Assembly: GCA_032622095.1 (NCBI GenBank)
Contig: CP136063.1
Coordinates: forward strand, 84,169,980 to 84,233,979
Length of the DNA: 64,000 bases
Origin: Siphonodentalium dalli
Lineage: Eukaryota; Mollusca; Scaphopoda; Gadilida; Siphonodentaliidae
Direction of reading: 5' to 3'
In this document: positions 38,101 through 50,100 of the stretch, in pieces
Layout of the letters: each line of letters begins with the position of its first letter
Position numbering within the stretch: position 1 is the first letter of the stretch
Program-made: the position numbers and the translations under genes
Notes under the pieces: generated by a model
The model's input: the letters and a program-made list of their open reading frames with translations, nothing else
What the model was told of the DNA's origin: nothing
The model's database searches: none

Positions 38101-41100
38101 GAAAGTCTGGTTTGTTTCCAGTACATATTCATTGGAACGTAAACAATTATTCTGACAGAAATCATGTTAATATTGCCTTTCGTTACTGGTTTCCTTGACT
38201 CACATATCTCTCACTGCTTAATACTTATAATTAAATCAAATGTTCTGTGTTTTGTGTCACTTTTTCATAGCATTCTGTATTCTGCTATTGAAAAGAAAAA
38301 CAGTTGTAGTATACCTTAAATGTATGAAGGCCTTGGTGGGTATCATGTGAACATATTTCCACCTGTCAAAAACCGCTACAAACGAAATAATATTCAAATA
38401 TAGACAGACTTTGTTAATATACAAATGAGAAATATCTCATAAACATTATGTTATAGTCGTAAATTTGCCGACTGTTATGTAAACAAAGCATAAAAAGTTA
38501 CTTTCCTGGTGTTTCTTTATATTATGATGGTAAACATAAAGAGCGTTCTTTGTTGCTCAATTCCTTATTTGGAAATAATAAAGAGCGTTTATACCATTTG
38601 TGTGTGATTAGCCAGTAGCATTATGCTGCCTTCTCTAACACAATCAGACTCTTGTTTAGGTAAAATTTAGTAGGTCTTTATGTAAGCATGATGTTTAAGG
38701 GATAGTGATCGTATATTTGAACCAAAATGTATGCGTTTTAATATTGATCTGTTTACGGTGTTTGGAACAAATATTTTCGACAACTAAACCCTCTCGTTTT
38801 AAATTAATGGCCTGTGTCAATGGTACAACTGTTTACCGAAAACAATTAGCGAAAAGAAAATGAAGATGCATGCATCAGATCGTCCATGTATTATTTTACA
38901 AAGAATTACTTTTTAAATGTGAAACAATGTTTGGTGCATTAAATAACGTCTTCTACTAAAGTATGATGTATATACTATACATATTAGCTATGCATATCTC
39001 TCTTTTAAACGAGGTTATGTACAGTTTACACGTAATGATTATTTTAAATTAAGATTATTAAGTGAAATGAATTAAAAATTGCTACGATATTAAATCATAT
39101 TTTGTAAATGGACGGAAACGTTGTAGTTGAATATTTACGATGAGAACAAGCAAATAGAAGTGGCGTATTTACGATGAGAAGAAGCAAATAGTTAATTAAA
39201 TCTAAAACAGTGAATATTATTACTGACCTTTAGTAAAGTAAATAGGTTTTATAAAATGTGAATTAAAACAAACTCCACTTTACAGACCATTTTACAGATA
39301 ATCATTTTGACTGTTGCATGCCGGGACAGAAACTATGCAAACACAGACCCATGCATTTGCTATGGGAGATTTAGAGTGGGTCTATTAAACTAATAATATC
39401 CTTGTCATCTTTTATAGTTTTTGCGTGAAATTTTAAACATATATCAGGGACATATACCCCTTCTAGAATGTTCAAAAACATGTTCAGTTGCTCATCGTAT
39501 TTTTATTGATTTTATGCGACGAAAATTCAGAAAATTGCGCAATGTTTTAAGGTGTTACAAAACGTCGGATTAAAATAGTTCTATCGAGAATATTCACACC
39601 ATTTTTTTAGAGAACATAGAGTAAACATAGTTCTATCGGAATATCGTAAATGAGTTCCGTGTATTTTGGGATTAATTAACTACTCAGACTGCCGAAACTG
39701 CCAACAATAAATTCGCTTTTTCGTGTCCCACGAAAATGAAACTTGTCTGTTTAAAGATCCCAGTTTCGTGTCGAATGGTGATAGAATCTCCATATTCATG
39801 TTCATGGATAAATTACATCACACTTAATCGGCTTCTGTCCGCGGTCATAGACCTGTGTTTTTAGAACAATTTTTTTTAGACAAACTGTTGAGCGCGTATC
39901 AGTATTTTTCCACCAACTGGGTACCCACCACCACCTATTTTTTATTTGTTTTCCGATTCTGGGATAGGGACCCACCTCCTTCAAACTGCTTCAAATGACT
40001 ATTTTACTTAGTTGTCCTGATCTTATCTGATCTATGTTCCATATCATGATTATAGAAGCATTGCATGCGACACAATCGGGTGTAATTGAAAATTTCATGT
40101 GCATGTTTTCACGTCTGGCCATCACACGTATGGACTATGGGGGCGGCGAGGGGCTATTTGGGTGCACGTATGTACTGCTTTTCCAATATTGATTGTGGCA
40201 CTTCCGGGTCTGTTTGACAATTTCATTGCATGTTCTCACGACTGGTTATATGTAGGGAAGCGGCGACTTGGGATTGACGTGTACGCACTTATATTGCACT
40301 AGCTGGTGGACCCGACTTCGTCCGGGCTGTTTTCCCTATGCTTTTCGGCGAATTGCGCGATTTGACATTGAATTGACCATTTTGAAGATCAAGGTCAGGT
40401 CGGGGTCACGATTTGACCCGACCAAAACACTCCCGGACAAACGTACACGTCGAAATCCATCAGGTTTTACCCGATTTGACCTTGATTTGACAATTTTGAA
40501 GGTCAATGTCAGGTTGTGGTCACGATTTGACGCATCGAAAACACTCCCCTTACAAAAGTAACCCTAGGTATCGAATGTTGTCGAAATCCCGTCAAAATTC
40601 GCGATTTGACATTGAATTGACAATTTTGAAGGACAAGGTCCAGTCGAGGTCACGATTTGTACCGTCCAAAACACTCCCGGACAAAAGTATCCCGTTTTAC
40701 CCGATTTGATCTTGAATTGACCCTTTTGAAGGCCAAGGTCAGGTTGGGGTAACGATTTGACCCGTCCAGAACACTCCCTGGACAAAATTGTCCCTAGGTA
40801 TAACATTTTGTCGAAATCCGTCCCGTTTTACCAGACTTGACCATGAATTGACCTTTTTGAAGGTCAATGTCAGGTCGGAGTCACGATTTGACCCGTCCAA
40901 AACACTCCCTAGACAAAATTATCCCTATGTATCAAATTTCGTAAAAATCCGTCTGACAGTTTTCCCGGCCATAGCTAACACACAACCAACGAGACAGACA
41001 GAAGTCCCAAAATATATCTTAGATGGGACCATGTATGTTTGAACATTTCATGTGCATATTTTCACATGTCACAATATGTCCCGTGTAGATACATGGGGTT

Positions 41101-44100
41101 AGGGTGTGCGTACTTATATTGCAGGGGGCATTGTCTGGTCTATTTGATTATTTCATGTGTACGTCATCAGTGCTGATCACATCGTCACAGAGGGGTGGCA
41201 CAGTGTTGCGGTGTACGTATAAATATTGCATTAAACGCTGTCTGCATGGTCGGTTTGAACATGTCATGTGTATGTTATCATGGCTGGTCATAGCGGCGTG
41301 GTACAAGGTGGTTGGTTTACATACTTTTATTGCATTTGATTATAACGACTATATCTTTTATTACATGTGCATGTTTTCACGCCCGGTCATCACGTGTGTG
41401 GACACGGCGACATGCGGTTGGGGAGCATTATGTACTTTTTTTATTATATCGATTGTGACACTGTCGGATATGTTTTACATTTTCATGTGCACGTTCTCAC
41501 GACTGGTTACATAGAGTGACGCGGCGAAATGGGATTGGCGTGGGCGCATTTATATTGCATGGGACCATGTCTGTTGGAACCATTCATGTGCATGTGTCAC
41601 ATGTCATAATGTGTCCCATGCATGTTGAGGCGTGGCGACATGGGGTTAGGGTGTGCGTACTTATATTTCATTGTACGTTGTCTGGTCTATTTTATATTTC
41701 GTGTCTATGTCATCAATGCTGCTCACATCGTCACAGAGGGGTGACACAGGGGGTGGGGTTAAGTATACTTATATTACATGCAACACTGTCCGGTCGGTCG
41801 GTCGGCGTAGTCGATGGGTTGGGTATACATACTTTTATTGCATTTCATTATATAGGTAGCATGTTCTATTTGATATATCTTGAATTGCATATGTGTATTT
41901 GTGGTGACAACTTGATAAGCTGACGTTTCTTTTCTCAGCATCCGTCTTGGATTTTACTCTTTGCATCAATCAAGTCTTCGGAATACGGTACAGCCCTCAT
42001 GCATCTGTCCGACTGCATATTGGATGTCATGATTTGAATCTATCGGCAAACCATATAGCCCACGTTTATGAGCATGTAATTGTCAAATTGTAGATGCACG
42101 ATCACGCTTCATATCTAGGGGTAATTTGACCATGCAAGCATAGTGTGCTTGGTCGTGAGTACATCAGATATATCGTTCTGATAGATGCATAAATATGGAT
42201 TTATAATATTAACTTTATAACATTTCCCCAATGTATATATGTGACTATTTTTTTGTAAAATAATTCATGGGCGATCTGATGCATGCATCTTCTTTTCTTG
42301 TACTTTATGATGACTAGCTGTATGAATCACTATAACTTCCATTTCCCTAGTGGAGGCACTACACGGATATATTATGTACGATATATGCACTACAATATGA
42401 AAGTATTGTCGTAATAGAATATAACACAGCCTCTTCGTGACGAGCCCCTTATAGTATAGTGTATTATGGATTTTATCACGACAGGCCGGACAAAAGTGCC
42501 ATCTTTTGATATTTTGTACACATGTATGTGTGCTTCAATTCTTGTCCGGTAAACCGACCTTTTGAGATTTATTTCTTGTCAACAGACAAAATGGCGTCCA
42601 ACTTCTTTTGAAGGTCGATGTCGATCCATTACAATCCCTCATGTGTTATTGACTTGTAAGTTTGTGGCAACCAACATATGGCCAATGCTTTGGTGGAAGC
42701 GTTGACTATATATAGGACATCTTTTGTGCCGAAGTATTTGGTAATTTTCGCCGTTATCAAAGTTTCCAATCGAGATCATTCGAAGAAAAGTAGACAGTAA
42801 TTCAGTGCACATGGGACATTAACGTATTCTGAATATTAGTAATTTGTCATGTGCTCGTTGCCATGAGTTACTGTGACACGAGAATGCACATATTGGACAT
42901 TATCTCGATCTGGTATATATCTCAACACCCGCCATTTTATTTCAATCCGAGACCACGTGATTCATGATTGTAATGTCTGTCTGCAGATCTTTCTGGAACT
43001 GGGGAAGAGGTTACAGAACTTCCCGCGGGTCAACACGTGTTCCCTTTCCAGTGCCAATTACCGCCCAATTTACCCTCATCGTTCGAAGGACGCCATGGAC
43101 ACGTTAGATACATCGCGTTGGGGAACATCGACAAACCTTGGAAGTTCGACCATACTACGATAAGGATGTTTTGTCTGCTTTGCCCACTTGATCTGAATAT
43201 GGACCCAAGTTTTGGTGTGAGTTGAGTCATTAAATTTTGTTTAAACCTTTATACAATCTTCAAGCCTCAAATGAATCATAATTATTGTTCGACTTTATCA
43301 AGTAACTTCAGTAATATTGTACGATTATTCTCGTTTTATCAAAACACAAGTGTTGTGACCATAGCAGTACACTCGATGTAATTCGCTATTTGAAAAGTAG
43401 CATTCCTCAAAATGACATTGCAATTTGCGTTGAAAATAACAATGTTTTATTTCATAATTTTCAACCACAACATTGTATCACCCGTGATCAAATTGTCCTG
43501 CTAATGTGCTATGATGCTAGTTGTTCATGCTGAATTGATATGATGCTGATAGGGCAAAAAATGATGCTGCTTATAAAATATACCGTTAATATTATTTAAA
43601 GTTGTCATTTTAGCAGTGTGCGGATGATCTGAAAAAATATCTGAAAAGCCATTTTGTGTATAAAATATTCAAAAACATCTATACAGTGAACTGTTCTAAT
43701 GGCCCACTTAATTTTTGAGTCACCGATTATTTTTGTATGGTGCCTTGATATATGGTTTTAATAACAATCTATGCCATAAAAAATACTATAATTCATCAAC
43801 ATTTGAAACGTCAAAAGATGCACATAGAGAAACAGCTGAAATCATAAAAAGATCCCCCGTTATGGCTCCAAGAATGCAACAGAATTCAAACTAAAATGTA
43901 TTTTAACTCTATCATTAAAATATAGAGTTATTCCCCATCCATTGAAAATAATCACTTTGCACAACAAAACTAGATGAAACTTAAGCACAAAAAAACGTCG
44001 GTAACTCAACAAAAAGAACACATTTTATTACACCGGATAAGTTGACAGATTAATGTTTTGGAGCTTCCTCTTTCAAATGGTATATAATATGGTATATATT

Positions 44101-47100
44101 TTATATAATGTGATCTGGGGGTTCAAAAATTAAGTTGGCCTTTAAATAATGGCTGTATTAGTTGTGATAACCGATCGTAATTGAGATGGCTATCAATGTT
44201 GTTTTGCAGACGCCAGCGCCACCAATGGTGTAATATTAAAAGTATATGTGTTCTTGAATGTTTCATACATACAATTGGATTTTGTTCAAATCGCTCGGAT
44301 TAGCCAAACACCGCAATAATTACTACTTTTAAGAAATAACGGTAATTTTTCTCAGCAGAATTAGTTTAGCCTACCAGCATCATAACAATTCATCAGCAAG
44401 AGACACCAACATAATAGCAAATTAGCAGGACCACTGGCCAAGACTGTGTTATCTGTGCTAAATCTATCACCAATCATTGTAGCAACCCACACATAACGAG
44501 CAGTCTAAAACTAACTGTTGCTGTTGTTGTAAATCTGCTCCGATCTCTGGGTCACTGTCTGTTCCGAAAAAAGGATACGTCCCCGGAGAATTGATTACGT
44601 ACAGTGGCGACGCCAACAACGGAACACCCAAACAGATGCGATCGACAAACATAAAGTTATTGATGGTAAGTCTGTCTGTCTGTCTATCTATCTGTCTGTT
44701 TGTAGATATTTCGGTTCAGGAACCTTCCGGTTGTAGACGCACTAGTCAATGTGCTACCACGGCCGAGTAACTTTATAATCCTGTGGTGACTCCAGTAGCG
44801 TTCTTTGACGTGCACACACCGCGGCGTGTATACGGGTCAGCCATTAAAGATACGAGCGGCGTTGGTGGTGTAAGAGGTGTAAGACAGTGAGTAACACCAC
44901 ATACCACCCTATTACAGATACATGTACGAATACACCCTTTCAATGATAGGCTTAATTAGCTAAGATAATCCGTACAAATTCAAAATATGATAATATGTAT
45001 CTATAGAGCAATAATTGTAATCCGTATTCAATTACTGTATTTAAAAATGAATTGCTAGTGGTGGTGGGCGGTTTTAAGTACGCATGTGATGGCACTGGGC
45101 CCTACCTGATTATCAGCTGCCATGTGTCGCAAAACGACACTGGGAGGGATAGTCAGTGGGGGCCCAGATCACTTTTGGAAAGTCAGGATGCGTGGTGTGA
45201 TCGTTATGGTGGCGCGTGAGTGATGTATATTGTATTTTGATTTTGTATTTTGTATTTTGTCTTGTATGTCATAAATTTTCTTGACGAAGGCAATAAGACT
45301 ATTGACTTGACTTGGTGGTGGGTATGCTTTTAAAATATTCACCTCCGCCAAAAACCGCCATAAACAGAAAGAATAGTAAAATATAGACAGCCTTTGTTCT
45401 TTTACCAATCAGAATATGGCATAAACAGTATGTTACTGTCAATTGTTTTTTCTTTGTTATGTAAACAAAAGTAAAAAACGTTACGTTTCCTGGCTTTTGT
45501 TTAGATCCGGATATGGTAAATATAAAGAGCGTTATTTGTTACTGTTTTCCTGATATGGAAATAATAAAGAGCGTTTATATCATTTGGGTGTGATTAAGCA
45601 ATATAATTGCGCTGTGTTATGTAAACAGAAGCACAACTTCTGTAACACGAGCAGGCTCTTGTTAACGTACACCATCGTACGTCTTGGCGACAATATACTA
45701 TTTCGAGCAGGCTCTTGTTTACGTACACCATCGTACGTCTTGACGACAATATACTATTTACGTGCTGATTATGTTTGGCATATGAACAAAACTATATATA
45801 TTTTAATATTCATTCTGTTGATGGCGATTTGAACAGATATAAATATTACTGCAACGAACGCCGCCCGCGCCTTTAACATCCGCGCCCGATCGGACAGCAT
45901 ACTGAACCCAAGACAACATACATGGACAAATGTTGTAATGGGGAAGTCGGCATTTTGTATTCGGATCTTTATTCACCGATCTCAAATGAGACATTTTAGC
46001 CTGATCGAGTTCAGATTTTTGTCAGAATATCATGACCAGGTTGTGATCCCCGGTCCGCTAGCACGAGAGAGCATGCAGTACGAGGCCACCGACTTCCCTC
46101 AAAGTAGACAAAGTAGTATCGGGCCAGAATTGCTTTCCATAATTGATATGACAGTTTTATCAACTTAATTATCAGGTGGCATAAACTCTCAATATGTTGT
46201 TTTTTGTATAGCTACCGACGTGTGGTCTGTGCTTAATGTTTTATCTGAACTGTACTGCCAGTTGATTATTCTCGATGCTAGGGAAGTAACTCTAGCTCCT
46301 ATCTATTTTGGGCAAATAAGGGGAGTCCTGTGGACAAATCTGAGAATCTCTCTCACTTGGTAAAAACTCATGGGCCTGGGGACTCAAACATTACGTGTTG
46401 TCTATCTCTTCATATAACACGTTTTATATAGTTTCCTTGGTATACATTAATAGATATTAATGTAACACCCCTGTCTGTAGAAGCTTATATCAATTACTAT
46501 TAATTTTTCATAGAATGTTCTAGTATAATATATATGTACATAAAATCAATTTAGGATATTGTACAGCTCGCGTTCGTTCGGAGTGCATTACATGCGTAAT
46601 AGCTCTATCTAAAACTCCTAAAAATAGGAACGAAAAAATGTCCCAATTGATTATCGCATCATATAAGAAAATGTCGACACATATCTATTATTTTATACTA
46701 TCTCGGAAATGACGAGGAGCAGGGGATCCCAATTTGGACTATATGCACACCTCGATATACCCTACTGCTGTGTTAGCAGCCTTGGACAGATTGTGCGTTG
46801 TGGATACCGTAGCTGGACTCTACACACCAGGATAAGGGAGGCTTCGTGTATTTGTCTGTGGAGTACAGGACAGCAGCAGCTGGACACCACCAGGGTTCAC
46901 GGTTCTCACCGGGTGTCAACACCGGAGCAGGGACGGGAGGAAGAAGACAAAGTCCCCTTCACGTCGACGCAAGGACACAGTTCGAAGGGCTGGGTGGATA
47001 AAGAAGGCAGATGTTGATCGGCCGGCTGCCCCTTCCCACACTGCTGCGACGACTGATGGTCACCTGCCAACCACCGAGGATACTGCCGGAAGTACAGTCC

Positions 47101-50100
47101 GGGAGAGGTCTGAGAGACGCCCAAACCACCCCTCCCCCACTGGAATGCTGACTGATGTCACCCAGACAGCTTCTGCTGATGCTGTGATGGAGATAGAGAC
47201 TTCATTCAACCCGATGACTCCGGAATACAGCAGCCTGGAGTCATCCATCGCCACCACAACCAGCAACAGTTATGGCTCCAACTCAGCGGAACAGCTGCTG
47301 ATGGCAGAGATTGTAACGAAGCACTGTGCAGAGCTTATGGGAGTATCGGCAGCCCTTATAACAAATCGAAAGAGACAAAGGACAGATACGAAGAACAGCG
47401 TGGAGCTGTCTGTCGGAATAAACCACCAACGGCTAGAGACGCAATGACAACAACAACAGAAGAATGTAGAAAAAAAGAAGCGAAAAAAGAAGAAATAACA
47501 TAAACAAATATATATGTCTAGATCATTTTCCCATCATCTCACTCTTATGTCGCCATCATAACACCCAATATCATTAAAAAGTGGGTTTACTGTCTTTGAT
47601 AGCTACCTTCTGTCCTAATATCATATACCATTGTCGCGGAGTGCATCTTTATTATAATTTTTGATGAAATGCATCCATGGATAATCTGTGTTTTTTTTTT
47701 ATCTTGCGATCATTTGTCCCAGTGTATACCGACATCACCTGTATCAGGATTCGGATCAAACCCTGGAAAATCTGGTATCATACTTGCCATCTCGATATAT
47801 TTTAATCCTTGTCGCCAATTTTAAGTTTGAAGATAATTTATAATCAATACGTTTAATATTTCGTATTGGTTGATATTACAGTTAGAAGTTTAGTTTTACC
47901 AGAAATAAATACAATTTGCATGAATAGTGTAATTGCACTCATCACATTATGTCATAATGCTGTATCATCGCCAGAAAACAAAATATAATAAATTATGAAA
48001 CGAGCTATTGTCTGTGGAATCAAGTCTGTGCATGGTGCTTACATGATGGCAGTTTCTTCTGGGATCACGGTAAATTCCACCGTAATGTCCGCGTCTGAGA
48101 ATTCCGACCAATTTCACGGGCGGTTTTCCCGTAAGATTTACGCAGGTGCGGCGGAGCCGGGGGGGGCACAGGGGGCACGTGCCACCCCCCCCCCCGCCCC
48201 CCCCCCCCCCCCAATTATGGGTACATAATCTTCCAATACTAAATACATTGGACTAAATAATTTTTGATTCCCAAGAAAACATTCCATTAGTAGACAATTG
48301 TGTTTAATCTTATCAGTTATGCCACTATGGCTATGGCTAGTAAGATAGATAGTTAATCCCTTGGTCAGTATTGACACAGTGTCTGAGTAATTGCACATGT
48401 CCTCTTGGAATTTAACTACAGACTTTGAGTTCTTTGTAGAGCTCAGGTCTTCTGGGGGCACCATCATAGCCATGTATTGGAGGCAGCAACTTGTCTAATT
48501 AAAATCACATTCATCATACCAATCAAAGGTTTAAATTTGAGTGTCTTCAATAAAAGTGCAACCCTGTGGCTTGGCAGGTATACAATTTCATGCCAAGGTG
48601 GTCAAACTCCTGATATGAGATCACTTGCTATATACAATATCAGTTGATGCTGAGTATTCATTGAAATAACTTGACTATGATTTTTATCAACTCAGCTAAT
48701 TCGTTATTTCCGAGAAATAAGAAGAGTTAGAATAATTATTTTCGACACGAAGTTTACTGTGTACATATATATTATAGTGTTATTTAATATTCAAAGTTAC
48801 TTGTGATTATTGTTTCTTCGGTATCAACGGTTGTCGTATGTGGAGTGAATTGGATTATACAGTAACCGTATAGTGTATACTAATTTCATCAGAACATTTA
48901 TGACAAAGGATGCAGGTTTTAGAAGCTGTATCAAAGTCATCGGTCATCTTCAGCTTTCACACATTGACTGCAAAAATAAGCGAGTAGCAGAGTAGCATCA
49001 TTTAACTCTTTCTTATTTTCTACCTTCATATTTTAGTATGTTATTCGTGGCTACCATTTAATGGTAGCCACGAATAACATACTAAGCAATCTTTGCGCTG
49101 GCGCACATTGGAACAGTTTTCAATTCATACATGTAGTATATTTTTTTTAAATGGTGCCCCCCCCCCCCACCACTTTTTTGTAGCTTCCGCCCCCCCCCCC
49201 CCCTTGATTTACGGGATTTCCTGACAGTGAAGTTCAAGCTACAGTGATATAATTCCAGGTGACAACTTTTCTCGCAGGAGGCGGAAGAAAAGAAGCGTCG
49301 ACAGAAACTATCGTAGACATTCAAAAACCACCACTGGGACCGTCGGGGTCTGCTACCTGGACGAATGAGAGCGTGCAACTTCCTCCGTTACCCCCGTCCG
49401 GTCTGATGCACTGTAATATAATCCATATCCACTACTATCTACAGGTTAGTATATGCTCCGTATGGATAAGCCAGATAGTGCGTTGACGTCTCAAGACATG
49501 ACACAACCCTCTTATATAGTTCCGGAGACCAATACCACCCCATGGGAAAATACTATAAAATTGCTTTTCACGTGTACTTTACAAGCCGGTAACAGTAATA
49601 TCGTAACAACATAATTTTGCGCCATCAGCATAACGGCAATTAACCAGCACCTACCAAGATAATAGCATATTAGCAGCCTATAGCCAGCCAGGGGTTACGC
49701 TGTCATAGACCAAATTGGTCAATGGCCAATTTATGTTTTCAAACGGCCAAACACAATTTCATTTGGTCATAGTTTTTTTTCAACTCCAAAATCAGAAATT
49801 TAATTCAAAAATAAAATTGATTTTGTAACGGGAGTATTGACTGGGTCAACTAATTGATTAGGGATCTACTAAAAGACGGGACGGAACGATTATCCGGAAC
49901 GGGACGGAACGATTTGTCTAAAAGACGGGACGGAACGGAACGAATATTTAAAAGTCATTTTATTCGGAAATGAAAGAGTTTAGAGGCACAAAAATGGTCT
50001 CAACTTGTTTATTGGTATCTACTCTATACGAATGTGACGTTTTGCCGATAAAATTGAGCGTATGCTGAACGATGGGCGTTCGAATAACGAAGCGTCGAAA

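Noticed and set aside
41104-41923. Two adjacent 135-136-codon frames as paralogous genes
   Set aside because: They lie in a long-period DNA duplication but read different frames of it. The similarity is at DNA level, not protein level.
47145-47447. 100-codon Met-started frame as an independent small gene
   Set aside because: The same frame is open for another 100 codons upstream with a retrotransposon-style basic motif, so the Met is internal.
49278-49444. Alternative exon 5 start at the TCGCAG acceptor (49277)
   Set aside because: It would leave two bases of a split codon and break phase with exon 4, which ends on a full codon. The acceptor at 49258 keeps the frame and gives the expected arrestin sequence.
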